A DNA stretch of 64,000 nt from Thermomonas paludicola. Its GTDB lineage: Bacteria; Pseudomonadota; Gammaproteobacteria; Xanthomonadales; Xanthomonadaceae. This document shows, in pieces, positions 27,667 to 37,922 of the stretch. The stretch is from NCBI RefSeq assembly GCF_024498955.1, contig NZ_CP093311.1:434001-498000 (forward strand), written 5' to 3'. The notes below the pieces were generated by a model. It saw only the letters and a list, made by a program, of their open reading frames with translations, searched no databases and was not told where the DNA came from. The translations under genes and the position numbers were made by a program. The first letter of the stretch is position 1. Each line of letters opens with the position of its first letter.

Positions 27667-29289
27667 CCCTGCCCGAAATCCACCTGCAGCCCGCGCAACA
27701 GCGTCAGCTGTGCGTCCGTTTCCACCTGCTCGCCTACGGCGCGCATCTCCAGCAGATGGGCGATCTCGGTGATCGAGCGCACCACGGCTTCCGACAGCGG
27801 TGATTGGCTGAGGTCGCGGACGAAGCTGCCGTCGATCTTCAGGAAATCGACGTTCAAGTCGCGCAGGTAGCTGAACGAACAGAAGCCGGTGCCGAAATCA
27901 TCCAGCGCGAAGCGACAGCCCAAGCTGCGCATGCGGTCGATGAAGCGGCGGGTGCGGGTGAGGTCGCGCACCACGCTCGCCTCGCGCGCGTCCAGCGCGT
28001 TGCGCATCATGCGGTTGCGGTTGTCCAGGCTGTCGGCGTCCTGCCCGGCGGCAAACAGGCGGTTGCCGCCGAGTTCCTTCGCCGCGTGGCAGGCGGTGTC
28101 CACTTGCGAAAGCAGCTCGTCGAAACTGGCGTGCGGCTGCACGCTGGAAATGAGACCGATGCTGGCGGTGGTGCGCAGGTTGCTGCCCTGCCAGGCCACC
28201 CGCAGCGACTCGATGGACGCCAGCAGGCGGCGCCCCGGAACGCTTGCGGCGCTGCTGTCCAGTGGCATCAAGATCATGAATTCGTCGCCACCGCTGTGGG
28301 CGTGCAGGGCTTGCTCGCCGAACTCGGCGCGCACCAGCCCGGCGACGTGACGCAGCACTTCGTCGCCGGCGGCGTGGCTGGCGGCGTCATTGACCAGCTT
28401 GAAATTGTCCAGATCGACGTAGATCAGCGTCAGCGGCCCCGAGTGATCGAGCAGCAGGGTGCGGGCCTGTTCCTCGAACGTGGTGCGGTTGAACAGTCCG
28501 GTGAGAGGGTCGCGGGTGGCGCGCAGGTGCAGCGCCGCCATGGCGGCACGGCGCTCGTGGGTGGCGGCCGCCAGCAGGGAGGGGATGGTCGAGATCACCA
28601 CCAGCGTGCTCATCAGCAACGAGGTGTCCAGCAGTGTTTCAGGGCGCGGGATATGGTCCAGGCCCATGCCCATGATCAGCGCGAGCACGGTGCTTGTCAG
28701 CATGGTGGCCACGGCGGTGAAAAGCGGCGGATAGCGGATCGCCGACCACAGCAGCAGCACGATCGGCAAAATCACGCCGGCCCGCGGATACAGGCCACTC
28801 TGCCTGGAAAACAGCATGGTGGCGGTCAGGGCAAGCAGCATCGCCAGCCACCAGGCCGCGTATCCGTGCCAGCGCGTCTTCGCGCGTGCATGCGGCGTCC
28901 GGGCGTGCCGCTGCCTGTCGAACAGCAGCAACACGCAGGGCGTCATCGTGGTCGTGCCCAGCAGGTCGCCCAATGCCCACTGCACATAGACGCGCGGCAA
29001 CTCGGTGAGCGGCACCATGCCGGACACGATCATCCCCGCACTGCCGATGGTGGCGCTCACAAGGCACAGCAACAGCGCGCCGCGCAGCAGCAGCAGGCCA
29101 TCCTCGGTGTTCAGATGCATCCAGGCGCAGCCCGAAGCGCAGCACCAGCGCATAGCCGATGCCGGCGGCGGGCCAGAACAGGGTGACGTCGGCAGGGGTG
29201 CGCAGGAACAGCACGGTGACCGCAGCGCCGCAGAAATACAGAGCGGTCAGCAGGAATCCCCAGGAAGCCGTCGCCGGTGTGCTGCGCAT
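27594..29289 (-). pseudogene. Decayed MASE1-GGDEF-EAL cyclic-di-GMP gene (two internal deletions, one frameshifting)
   Basis: The frame starting at ATG 29289 encodes a MASE1-like start (LTALYFCGAAVTVLFL, then TLFWPAAGIGYALVLRFGLR). The rest of MASE1 (EDGLLLLRGALLLCLVSATIG and on) continues in a different frame from about 29130, and the segment that normally joins them appears to be missing. The GGDEF domain (about 28040-28510) is intact: RDPLTGLFNR, YVDLDNFK, SGGDEF. The EAL domain begins only at VRDLTRTRRFIDRMRSLG, so the EAL motif and first metal ligands are gone; DDFGTGF and later parts remain. A shorter product starting at ATG 29153 could still be made and have cyclase activity. Five bases separate it from the upstream sensor gene. 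Confidence 0.75.
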
Positions 29290-29293
29290 TGGA

Positions 29294-32200
29294 TCAGTCC
29301 GATGGAGGTGCGGATGACGGTGGAGCGCGTGTGGAGGCAGTCGTGGCGAGACCATGTTGCTCCCCTGCCGCGGTTTCGCCGAACAGTTCCAGCAGGCCGC
29401 TGTCCAGCAAGTGGCGGGGGTTGCCTTGCAGCGATGACACGTCATCAGGTAGCAACGCATTTGGTCGTGGCCGATAGGCCATCCAGCCATTCCGGCCCGA
29501 CGTCTTGACCCGATACATGGCGATATCGGCCAGGGTCACCAGTTGCTCCCAGTCCAGCAGATCGGGATGGCTGGCGAACAGCGGGCACTCGACAAGGCCG
29601 ATGGACACGGTCAGATGGTGGATGGTGCCGTTGCCGAGGTCGAAGGCGTGCGCGGCGATATGCGAGCACAGCCGCCTGCCGATCCGGTCAAGGTTGTTGC
29701 GCGATAGCGGGCGCAGCACCAGCAGGAATTCCTCGCCGCCCCAGCGTGCCACGTAGTCGCCGCTGCGCTTCATTTCGCCGAGCAGCTGGCCAAGCTGCTC
29801 CAGGACGCGGTCGCCGGCGGCGTGGCCCCAAGTGTCGTTGATCGTCTTGAAGTGGTCCACGTCGAGCAGGGCGATGATCACCGCATCCCTGCCGGCCAGA
29901 TACGCTGCATCGCGTTCGTAGAACGACAGGTCAACGGGAATCTGCTGGGCCAGGTAGCGCCGGTTGTGCAGGCCGGTGAGCGGGTCGGTGAAGCTGATTT
30001 CCTTGAGCTTGTCGTTGGCGGCCTGCAGGTCGCGGGTGCGTTCCTGCACCAGCTCCTCCAGCACTTGGCGCTGGCGGATGTAGCGCTGGCGCAGGCCTAG
30101 ATAGCCGAGCCAGACCAGGGTGATCGCCAGCACGCCGATCAGGATGCGGAAGGCAGCGGTTTCGTGCACGTGCGGTGGCAGATCCAACGCCATCCTGGCG
30201 ACGTTGGCCGGCCCGGCGCGGTTGAAGTCGGCCACCTCGAAGGTGTAGCGCCCGGGCGGCAGGTTGACGTAACTGGCCGAACGCAACATCGGATCTTCGA
30301 GGTCGCGCCAGCCCGGGTCGTAGCCCAGCAGCCGGTAACGCAGGCGAGGCATCTGTGCCGGCTGGAATGCGGGAGCGGTGAAGTCGAATTTCAGGTCGCG
30401 CGCATCCAGCGGGAGGCGGGTGACGCCGATGGCCAGCGGATAGGCATTGCCGCCCGCCAGCAGGTCCTCGATCCGCGCCGGATGTGGGTTGCCGGAGGTG
30501 GCCGAGCCGACCTTCACCAGCAGCGCGCCGTCGCGGGTGGGCAGCCACAGCTGGCCGTCCAGCAACAGGCCACGGCTGTTGCCGGAACCGTTGCAGCACT
30601 TGCCCTGCTGCCCGCCCGGGCGATCGAGGCCGGAGTTGATGATCAGCTGCGGTTCCAGCCGCGCGGCGGGGGTCTTCAGCACCGCATCGATTTGCTTCAA
30701 CGGCAGGCGATACACCCCCTGCATGCCGGCCACCCACAGATCGCCGTTGGCTTCCGCCAGGAAGAAGGGAATGTTGACGGGCAAGTTGTGGCGGGCGCCC
30801 AGTGCGTGCCAGCGCTTGCCGTCGAAGACATGCAGGTTGTCGCCGTTGCTGACCCCCACCAGCCAGCGGCCGTCGGCCAGCTCGATCATCGAGTTGATCG
30901 CCAGGTCATCGCCCAGCCCGGTCTGCCGGCCGAGGGCCACGATGCGCCCGTCCCGCCATTCGTACAGGCCATGCGTGGAGCCGATCAGAAGCCGGCCACC
31001 GCGGGTTTCCAGAAGCACGCGGATGCGCGCATCGGCAAATCCCTGCGCCTCGCCGTAGCGGGTCAATTGGTTGTCGTTGCCGAGTCCGAACAGGCCGTTG
31101 CTGGTCGCAAACCACAGGCGGCCGGCGTGGTCGCGCAACATGCCGTTGATCTGGAGATTGCGCAGCGGAGCGAGTGCCGCGGGCTGCTCCAGCCCCCCCT
31201 TGCGCAGCACGGCGACGCCGGCACGGGTACCGATCCAGACCTGATCGGCTTCGGGCAGCAGGCTGTAGGCTTCGGGGTGCGGCAGTTGGGAGCCTGTCAC
31301 CGGCTGCCGGAAGCGGCCGTTGCGCCAGACCTCCACGCCATTGCCGGTACCCACCCACACGCTGCCGTCGGGCGCGGCGGCAAGCGACCACAGCAGCGGG
31401 TTGACCAGCCCTTCGTTGCTGTCCAGATGACGGGTGAAGCCGTTCCATGCGCGGGCGACGCCTTCGGTCTGGCTGCCCAGCCAGAGATTGCCGTCGTGGT
31501 CTTCGTAGATCGAGCGAATCGCGATGCTGCCGGGCGTGTTCTGGATGCGTTCGGTGGGCTGGTTCTCGCGCAGCCGCTCCAGATATTGCGAGGTGGCCAC
31601 CCAGAGGTTGCCGTCGCGGTCTGCGACCATGGCTTCCACGGTTTGCGCCGTGGTGCCGGCCGGTCCGCTGGCGGGCTGCCAAACGCCGTCGCGCAGGTGC
31701 AGCAGGCCGCGATTGGTGCCGGCCCACAGTTCGCCGCCGTGCCATGCCAGCGAGTTGATGTTGCTGCCGGCAAACGCCGGCAGCAGCGGAACGGTGTTGA
31801 CGGCATTGCCCGTGATCCGGAACACCTGGCCGGCGCCGCCCGCCCACAGCGCGTCGGCGTGCGGCAGCAGGCTCAATACGCCGCCGGGCAGGGCGAACAC
31901 CCGACGCAAGTGCTCGCCCTCGGGCGTATAGAGGCCGTCCGGGCCGGCAACCAGAACCCGGCCTTCAAACAGGGCCAGGGCCCGGACCGAGAAATCGCGC
32001 TGCGGATTGCCGGCCACAGCCGCCGGGTTCAGCGTGCGGAATCGGCCGCCCTCCAGCACCGTCAGCCCGTTCGACGTCCCGATCCACAGCCGCTTGTGGT
32101 CGTCTGCCAACAGGGCCTGGATGGTGGTGTTCAGGCCAAACGCATCCGGCCGGCTGAAGCGCTGGAAACGCACGCCGTCGAAGCGCGCCAGACCGGCCTG

Positions 32201-32512
32201 GGTGCCGAACCACACGTACCCGTCGGCGTCCTGGGCGATGGCCAGCACGGTGATCTGCGGCAGCCCCTGCTTCACGTCCCACGTATCGACGACGAAATCG
32301 GAAAATGGTTTGTCGGTGTCCAAGGCCAGTGCCGGCAATGCGGCCAGCGTCGGCATCAGTGCCAGCAGCAGGAGCACGCCCCAGCGCCGCAGGCGGGCGC
32401 AGGCCAGCCGCAGTGCGGATGCATGACCAATGGCAAATGGACAAGCGATCGAGAGGCCCCCGGGAAATCCCCTGCGGCTGCAGATTACCCCCAAACGGGT
32501 GGCGGCAAGCAA
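29294..32512 (-). CDS. Two-component-propeller / Y_Y_Y membrane sensor with GGDEF diguanylate cyclase
   Basis: Up to 1072 residues. An N-terminal signal sequence ([17 protein letters not shown]) precedes a periplasmic region of repeated beta-propeller blades ([39 protein letters not shown] and more, about residues 80-720). A Y_Y_Y beta-sandwich ([25 protein letters not shown]) and one transmembrane helix ([19 protein letters not shown]) follow. The cytoplasmic end is a GGDEF domain with [21 protein letters not shown] and an active-site GGEEF, so c-di-GMP synthesis is likely. The start is uncertain: the frame opens with TTG and has no in-frame ATG before the signal core. The ligand of the propeller is unknown. 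Confidence 0.9.
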   Translation of the reverse strand: MLAATRLGVICSRRGFPGGLSIACPFAIGHASALRLACARLRRWGVLLLLALMPTLAALPALALDTDKPFSDFVVDTWDVKQGLPQITVLAIAQDADGYVWFGTQAGLARFDGVRFQRFSRPDAFGLNTTIQALLADDHKRLWIGTSNGLTVLEGGRFRTLNPAAVAGNPQRDFSVRALALFEGRVLVAGPDGLYTPEGEHLRRVFALPGGVLSLLPHADALWAGGAGQVFRITGNAVNTVPLLPAFAGSNINSLAWHGGELWAGTNRGLLHLRDGVWQPASGPAGTTAQTVEAMVADRDGNLWVATSQYLERLRENQPTERIQNTPGSIAIRSIYEDHDGNLWLGSQTEGVARAWNGFTRHLDSNEGLVNPLLWSLAAAPDGSVWVGTGNGVEVWRNGRFRQPVTGSQLPHPEAYSLLPEADQVWIGTRAGVAVLRKGGLEQPAALAPLRNLQINGMLRDHAGRLWFATSNGLFGLGNDNQLTRYGEAQGFADARIRVLLETRGGRLLIGSTHGLYEWRDGRIVALGRQTGLGDDLAINSMIELADGRWLVGVSNGDNLHVFDGKRWHALGARHNLPVNIPFFLAEANGDLWVAGMQGVYRLPLKQIDAVLKTPAARLEPQLIINSGLDRPGGQQGKCCNGSGNSRGLLLDGQLWLPTRDGALLVKVGSATSGNPHPARIEDLLAGGNAYPLAIGVTRLPLDARDLKFDFTAPAFQPAQMPRLRYRLLGYDPGWRDLEDPMLRSASYVNLPPGRYTFEVADFNRAGPANVARMALDLPPHVHETAAFRILIGVLAITLVWLGYLGLRQRYIRQRQVLEELVQERTRDLQAANDKLKEISFTDPLTGLHNRRYLAQQIPVDLSFYERDAAYLAGRDAVIIALLDVDHFKTINDTWGHAAGDRVLEQLGQLLGEMKRSGDYVARWGGEEFLLVLRPLSRNNLDRIGRRLCSHIAAHAFDLGNGTIHHLTVSIGLVECPLFASHPDLLDWEQLVTLADIAMYRVKTSGRNGWMAYRPRPNALLPDDVSSLQGNPRHLLDSGLLELFGETAAGEQHGLATTASTRAPPSSAPPSD

Positions 32513-32537
32513 GCGGGAAGGCTGGGGCGAAAGCGGG

Positions 32538-33935
32538 TCAGCACTCGATCACGTTGACCGCCAGCCCGCCGCGGCTGGTTTCCTTGTATTTGTCCTGCAT
32601 GTCGCGGCCGGTGTCGCGCATGGTCTTGATGACCTTGTCCAGTGATACCTTGTGCTGGCCGTCGCCGCGCAGGGCCATGCGGCTGGCATTGATCGCCTTC
32701 ACCGAGCCCATCGCGTTGCGTTCGATGCAGGGGATCTGCACCAGCCCGCCGATCGGGTCGCAGGTCAGGCCCAGGTTGTGCTCCATGCCGATCTCGGCGG
32801 CGTTCTCGATCTGCGAGGGCGTGCCGCCCAGCGCGGCGGTGAGGCCGGCAGCCGCCATTGAACAGGCCACGCCCACCTCGCCCTGGCAGCCGACCTCGGC
32901 GCCGGAGATGGAGGCGTTTTCCTTGTACAGGATGCCGACCGCGGCGGCGGTGAGCATGAACGTGAAAATGCCCTGCTCGCGTGCGTTGGCGTCTTTTTCG
33001 CTGGCGCAAAAACGCTCGTAATAATGCAGCACCGACGGCAGGATGCCGGCCGCGCCGTTGGTGGGCGCGGTGACCACGCGGCCGCCGGCGGCGTTCTCCT
33101 CGTTGACGGCGAGGGCGTACAGGTTGACCCAGTCGAGCACGGTCAGCGGGTCGCGCATCGCCGCTTCCGGCCGTGCCGACAGTTCCGCGAACAGGGCCGG
33201 CGCGCGCCGCACCACGTGCAGCCCGCCGGGCAGGGTGCCGCTGGCGCGCATGCCGCGAGCCACGCAGCCCTGCATCGCCTGCCACAGCTCGCGCAGGCCG
33301 TCGCGGATCTGCTCCTCGCTGCGCCAGGCCTTCTCGTTCTCGAACATCAGCTGGGCGATGCTCAGGCCGCTGCGTTCGCATTCGGCCAGCAGCTCCCGGC
33401 CGCTGGAAAACGGATGCGGCAGCGGGGTGGTGTCGGCCACGATCCGGTCTTCCGCCGCTTCGTCCTGATTGACCACGAAGCCACCACCCACCGAGTAGTA
33501 ATCGCGGGTGGCCAGCTCGACGCCGTCGGCGTCGTAGGCGGTGAAGCGCATGCCATTGGTGTGGAACGGCAGCTTCTGCCGCTTGTTCATCACCAGGTCG
33601 CGCTTCTCGTCGAAGCCGATGACTTGGGTGCCGGACAGGTGGATCTTTTTCTCGCCACGGATGCGCTCCAGCGCGGCGGGAATGATGTCCGGGTCGATCT
33701 CGTTGGGCCAGTGGCCCTCCAGACCCATCAACACCGCCTTGTCGGTGCCGTGGCCGCGGCCGGTCAACGCCAGTGAGCCGAACACTTCGGCGCGGATTCG
33801 TGCGGTTCGCGCCAATGCCTCGCTTTCCACCAGCCAGTGGCTGACGAAACGCGCGGCAGCGCGCATCGGGCCCACCGTGTGCGAAGAGCTGGGGCCGATG
33901 CCGATCTTGTACAGGTCGAAGGTGGAGACGGCCAT
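32538..33935 (-). CDS. sdaA: L-serine dehydratase, single-chain iron-sulfur type
   Basis: 465 residues. Converts L-serine to pyruvate and ammonia using an oxygen-sensitive [4Fe-4S] cluster. N-terminal beta domain with [15 protein letters not shown], and the alpha domain with [21 protein letters not shown] and [22 protein letters not shown], which carry the cluster cysteines. Start [20 protein letters not shown] is canonical. It is flanked by signalling genes with no visible metabolic partner. Confidence 0.96.
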   Translation of the reverse strand: MAVSTFDLYKIGIGPSSSHTVGPMRAAARFVSHWLVESEALARTARIRAEVFGSLALTGRGHGTDKAVLMGLEGHWPNEIDPDIIPAALERIRGEKKIHLSGTQVIGFDEKRDLVMNKRQKLPFHTNGMRFTAYDADGVELATRDYYSVGGGFVVNQDEAAEDRIVADTTPLPHPFSSGRELLAECERSGLSIAQLMFENEKAWRSEEQIRDGLRELWQAMQGCVARGMRASGTLPGGLHVVRRAPALFAELSARPEAAMRDPLTVLDWVNLYALAVNEENAAGGRVVTAPTNGAAGILPSVLHYYERFCASEKDANAREQGIFTFMLTAAAVGILYKENASISGAEVGCQGEVGVACSMAAAGLTAALGGTPSQIENAAEIGMEHNLGLTCDPIGGLVQIPCIERNAMGSVKAINASRMALRGDGQHKVSLDKVIKTMRDTGRDMQDKYKETSRGGLAVNVIEC

Positions 33936-34002
33936 GCGGGCTGCCGGTGCGTGGGGGAACGGTATTCTAAAGGGGCGACGAGATGCGGAAGAACGCGAGC
34001 GT

Positions 34003-34239
34003 ATGGCCCTGATCCTCTACCAGCGCGACCACTGTCACCTGTGCGACCTGGCGCTGGAGGTGCTGGCGGCTGCACGCGTACCGGATTTCGAGACCGCCTT
34101 CATCGATGACGACGAGGCGTTGGAGGCCCGCTACGGCCTGCGCGTCCCGGTACTGCGCAACGAGGCAAGCGCGCGGGAGCTGGATTGGCCGTTCGATGCC
34201 GAGCGCCTGCGCCACTTCCTTGGCGCGCGCGCGCAGTAG
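34003..34239 (+). CDS. Glutaredoxin/thioredoxin-fold small protein (DUF836 type)
   Basis: 78 residues: [21 protein letters not shown] opens with a CxxC redox motif at residues 11-14, followed by the cis-proline region [10 protein letters not shown]. This is the glutaredoxin-like DUF836 family; substrate unknown. ATG 34003 chosen because the CxxC then sits at the usual position; the longer open frame upstream overlaps sdaA antisense. Confidence 0.87.
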   Translation: MALILYQRDHCHLCDLALEVLAAARVPDFETAFIDDDEALEARYGLRVPVLRNEASARELDWPFDAERLRHFLGARAQ

Positions 34240-34304
34240 GGCGATCTTCGTGACGCTTGCAACCCTGGCGCTGGGTTGCCAGCATCGGCCATCGGGGAGG
34301 GGAT

Positions 34305-37300
34305 ATGGCCGGACGATTCGGACTCGCGTTGCTGCTGTGGCTGGCCTGCGCTTGCGTGGTGGCCGGCGTCCCGGAGCGCCCGCGCTTCCGCTATCTGGGG
34401 CCGGCGCAAGGACTGCCGTCCACCGAGATCAAGGCACTTGCGCGCGACCGCGACGGCTATGTGTGGGTGGGGACCGCCGATGGCCTGGCGCGCTATGACG
34501 GGGTCGGCATGCGGGTGTGGCGGCATGCGCCGGATGCGCCCGACGGCTTGCCCGCCAACAATGTACAGGCACTTCTGGTGGATGCCGGCAACCGCGTCTG
34601 GGTGGCCGTGGAAGGCGAGGGGGTCAGCGTTCTGGATGCGGCACGGCAGCACTTCGTGCGCTACCGCAAGGCCAGCGATCCCGCCCTGGGCAGCGATGAT
34701 GTCTGGGCCATGGCGCAGCAGGCGCGCACGATCTGGCTGGGCACCTTCGGCGGCGGTCTGACCCGGATCGATGCCCGTGGCGGCATGCGGCGCTACACGA
34801 AGGACGCCGGCGGCCTGCCGTCGGACACCATCCTGTCGCTGGCAGTCGATGCGCAGGGTGTGCTGTGGGTGGGAACCACGGCGGGGTTGGCGCGCTTGCG
34901 CGGCGACAGGTTCGAACGCGTGGCGTTGCCGGGCGCCGAGGGCGTGCCGATGGTCTATTCGCTTGCCCTGCAAGCGGATGGGATGTGGGCGGGAACCTCG
35001 CTTGGGGTGTGGCGCTTGCAGGGCGATGCCTGGCAGCAGCCGGCGTGGTCGCCCATGTTCCAGCGCCCCAATGCGATGATCGCCATCAGCAGCAGCAGCG
35101 GCGCGGGCGGCGAGCACTGGATCGGCAGCCAGCGCGGCCTGTGGTACCAGCAGGGTGATGCCGTGCCTGTGCCGGTGCATCTGGGCGGGCCGGACGTTCC
35201 GCACGCGATCAATACGCTGTTGCAGGAGCAAGGCGGCGCGCTGTGGGCGCCGGCAGTCGGGCGTGGCCTGGGCTACCTGCGTGCCGACTGGCGCCAGATG
35301 GCGCAATTCCAGGGACAGCAGGACGGGCTGCATGACGCCATGTACCGCGCACTGGGCCAGGCGCGCGACGGCGGCGTTTGGCTGGGTGGGTTGAGCGGGA
35401 TGGTCGAGCACATGGATGCCCAAGGGCAGGTGGCCACGCTCGACGAGGCCGTGTTGGACAAGCTGCGCAGCCTCAAGCTGGCGGCGATTGCAGAGGATGC
35501 GCGTGGGCGCTTGTGGCTGAGTCATCGCCCGGGATTGGCGCGGGTCGGGCTGAACGGCAGCTTCGATGCATGGACGCCGGACTCGGCCAGGGATCCGGCG
35601 CCCTCGGCGCTGGTCACGCAGCTGTTGCCTGCGGCCGATGGCAGCCTCTGGCTGGTTGCGCCGGGTGCCGGTGTGCAGCAGCGCGATCCGGAAACCGGCG
35701 CAGTCCTGGTCGATGTGCCGGCTGGCGATGACGGCGGGTTGGGCGAAGCGGACCTCGAAGCGATGGTGCTGGCGCCCGATGGTGCGCCCTGGGTGGCCGG
35801 CAGCGACGGCGTCCTGCGCTTCGATGCCACTGGAAAGCGCTTTCGCACGGTTGCCGCGTTGGGCGGCGAGCGCGTCTTCGCGCTGGCCTTCGACGGTGCC
35901 GACGTGCTGTGGGTGCAGCGGCTGTCGGGTCTCGAGCAATATCGGCGGCAGGGTGACGCATGGGCGCGGGTGAGGCGCATCGACTTCCGCCAGGGCCTGC
36001 CGGCCGTGGCCGCAGCGGCGCTGCTTGTGGATGCGCGCCACCGGGTTTGGATCACCACCCAGCGCGGCCTGTATCGTTGGGACCCGCAGCGCGGCGTCCT
36101 GCGGCATCTCGGCGCGCACGATGAAGCCAGCAGCGAGGAATATCTGGATCGGGCAGCGCTGCTGCGCGCGGACGGCGTGCTGGTGGCCGCCACCGCCGAT
36201 GGCAGCCTGCGGCTGGTCGATACCGGCATGGCCGACGCAGCGCCGCAGCGGCCGACGCTGCGCTTTGACGGGGTGGCGGTACGCCGTCGAGGGAAATGGC
36301 AACAGTTGCCGCTGACCCGGACGCTGACGCTGGCGCAGGACGAACGCGAGTTGCGCATCCGTGCGCGCCTGCTGGCCTTTGACGACCCGGCGGCGAACCG
36401 CTATTGGTCGCGGCTGGATGGGTTTGACCGGGAATGGATAGCGCTGGGCGACAGCGGCGAGCGCGTGTTCGCCGGGCTTGCACCCGGCCGCTACACGCTG
36501 CGCATGCGCGCGCAGGACGCCGCTGGCAATCCGGCGGCAGAGCAGGTGCTGGTCTTCGCGGTTCCGCCGCCGTGGTGGCGCAGCGGCTGGGCGCTGCTGA
36601 CGTGGGCGGCGCTGGCGCTGGCGCTGTTGGCATTGTCGGCACGCGCGTATCGGCAACAGTTGCGGCGGCGCCATGCCATGCAGCTGGCCGAACACAAGCG
36701 CACGTTGGCCGAGCAGGCCTCGGAAGCGAAGTCGCGCTTCCTGGCCACCTTGGGGCATGAAATCCGCACGCCCATGACCGGGGTGCTGGGGATGAGCGAA
36801 CTGCTGCGCAAGACGCGTCTGGATGAGCAGCAGATTGGCTACGTGGATGCGATCCGCCGCGCCGGCGAACACCTGCTGCGGCTGGTCAACGATGCGCTGG
36901 ACCTGGCCCGCATCGAAGCCGGCAAGCTGGCGCTGGCGAATGCGGACTTCGCCTTGCGCCCGCTGCTGGATGAAGTGGCAGGGCTGATGGCGCCGGTGGC
37001 CGAGCGCAAGGGCCTGGCCTTCGTTGAAGACATTGCGCGCGATGTTCCGGCATTCCTGCACGGGGATCGCACGCGAGTGCAGCAGATTCTGCTGAACCTG
37101 ATCGGCAATGCGGTGAAGTTCACCGAAACAGGCCACGTCGCGGTGGAAACCTTTGCGCTGCAGCCGCAAGGCATTCGCTTCGTGGTCGCTGATACCGGGC
37201 CCGGCTTGAATGCCGAACAGCGCGCGCGCCTGTTCCGTCGCTTCGAGCAGGCGGAGGGTGCGCGCACTGCGGCACGCTATGGCGGCAGCGGGCTGGGGTT

Positions 37301-37892
37301 GGCCATCAGCCAGGAGCTGGCGGCGGCGATGGGCGGGCGGATCGAGGTGGACAGCACGCCCGGCCAAGGGGCGCGTTTCATCGTCGAGCTGCCGTTGGCC
37401 TCTGCCCCGGCGGTCAGCGCGAAGCCGGCCCTCGAAGCGGCGCCGACTGCTGGCATTGTCGGGCACCTGCAACTGCTGCTGGTCGAGGATGACCCGATCG
37501 TGGCGTCGGTCATTCAGGGTCTGCTGCGCGCGCAGGGGCACGCGGTGACGCATGCCGCGCATGGGTTGGCGGCGCTGGCGGAAGTGGCCAGTCAGGCGTT
37601 CGATGCTGCCCTGCTGGACCTTGACCTGCCGGGTCTGGACGGGCTGGCGTTGGCCAGGCTGTTGCGCGCGCAGGGTTTTGCTGCGCCGCTGCTGGCGGTC
37701 ACCGCGCGCTCCGATGGCGAGGCCGAGGCATTGGCGCGTGCGGCCGGTTTCAACGACTTCCTGCGCAAGCCAGTCACTGGTGTGGGGCTTGCGCAGGCAT
37801 TGGCGGCCGCGCTGGCGGCGCACGACTCGGCTCCCAGCACGGATCAGGCAAGCGCTGGGCAACCTGCGTCATCCCCGTTCATGCGGGGATGA
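34305..37892 (+). CDS. Two-component-propeller hybrid histidine kinase with receiver domain
   Basis: 1195 residues from ATG 34305, preceded by GGGGAGGGG. Signal sequence (FGLALLLWLACACVVAG), then periplasmic propeller repeats (GYVWVGTADGLARYDG, VLWVGTTAGLARL, GSLWLVAPGAG; about residues 30-650), a Y_Y_Y-like sandwich (YWSRLDGFDREW, LAPGRYTLRMRAQD) and a transmembrane helix near 765-785. The cytoplasmic part has HisKA (LGHEIRTPMTGVLG), an ATPase domain (NLIGNAVKFTETG, DTGPGLN, GGSGLGLAI) and a C-terminal receiver (LLVEDDPIV, phospho-Asp in ALLDLDLPG, Lys in FLRKPV). No separate response regulator is adjacent. Together with the GGDEF sensor it makes two propeller sensors within 8 kb. Confidence 0.93.
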   Translation: MAGRFGLALLLWLACACVVAGVPERPRFRYLGPAQGLPSTEIKALARDRDGYVWVGTADGLARYDGVGMRVWRHAPDAPDGLPANNVQALLVDAGNRVWVAVEGEGVSVLDAARQHFVRYRKASDPALGSDDVWAMAQQARTIWLGTFGGGLTRIDARGGMRRYTKDAGGLPSDTILSLAVDAQGVLWVGTTAGLARLRGDRFERVALPGAEGVPMVYSLALQADGMWAGTSLGVWRLQGDAWQQPAWSPMFQRPNAMIAISSSSGAGGEHWIGSQRGLWYQQGDAVPVPVHLGGPDVPHAINTLLQEQGGALWAPAVGRGLGYLRADWRQMAQFQGQQDGLHDAMYRALGQARDGGVWLGGLSGMVEHMDAQGQVATLDEAVLDKLRSLKLAAIAEDARGRLWLSHRPGLARVGLNGSFDAWTPDSARDPAPSALVTQLLPAADGSLWLVAPGAGVQQRDPETGAVLVDVPAGDDGGLGEADLEAMVLAPDGAPWVAGSDGVLRFDATGKRFRTVAALGGERVFALAFDGADVLWVQRLSGLEQYRRQGDAWARVRRIDFRQGLPAVAAAALLVDARHRVWITTQRGLYRWDPQRGVLRHLGAHDEASSEEYLDRAALLRADGVLVAATADGSLRLVDTGMADAAPQRPTLRFDGVAVRRRGKWQQLPLTRTLTLAQDERELRIRARLLAFDDPAANRYWSRLDGFDREWIALGDSGERVFAGLAPGRYTLRMRAQDAAGNPAAEQVLVFAVPPPWWRSGWALLTWAALALALLALSARAYRQQLRRRHAMQLAEHKRTLAEQASEAKSRFLATLGHEIRTPMTGVLGMSELLRKTRLDEQQIGYVDAIRRAGEHLLRLVNDALDLARIEAGKLALANADFALRPLLDEVAGLMAPVAERKGLAFVEDIARDVPAFLHGDRTRVQQILLNLIGNAVKFTETGHVAVETFALQPQGIRFVVADTGPGLNAEQRARLFRRFEQAEGARTAARYGGSGLGLAISQELAAAMGGRIEVDSTPGQGARFIVELPLASAPAVSAKPALEAAPTAGIVGHLQLLLVEDDPIVASVIQGLLRAQGHAVTHAAHGLAALAEVASQAFDAALLDLDLPGLDGLALARLLRAQGFAAPLLAVTARSDGEAEALARAAGFNDFLRKPVTGVGLAQALAAALAAHDSAPSTDQASAGQPASSPFMRG

Positions 37893-37894
37893 CG
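37867..37894. repeat. REP-like palindrome at the end of the hybrid kinase gene
   Basis: GTCATCCCC (37868-37876) and GGGGATGAC (37885-37893) form a perfect stem around an 8-base loop. The sequence resembles the widespread GTCATCCCCGC...GCGGGGATGAC repetitive palindromes of proteobacteria. It overlaps the kinase stop codon and encodes the last residues of the protein. Only this copy was noticed in the window. Confidence 0.5.
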
Positions 37895-37922
37895 AGCAAC
37901 ACCGGGGTTGCGCCGCGCCTCC

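Noticed and set aside
30164..32557. 797-codon plus-strand frame
   Set aside because: Antisense to the propeller-GGDEF gene; low-complexity Arg/Gln/Val content and no domain.
34131..37862. 1243-codon minus-strand frame
   Set aside because: Antisense to the hybrid histidine kinase, whose motifs are unambiguous.
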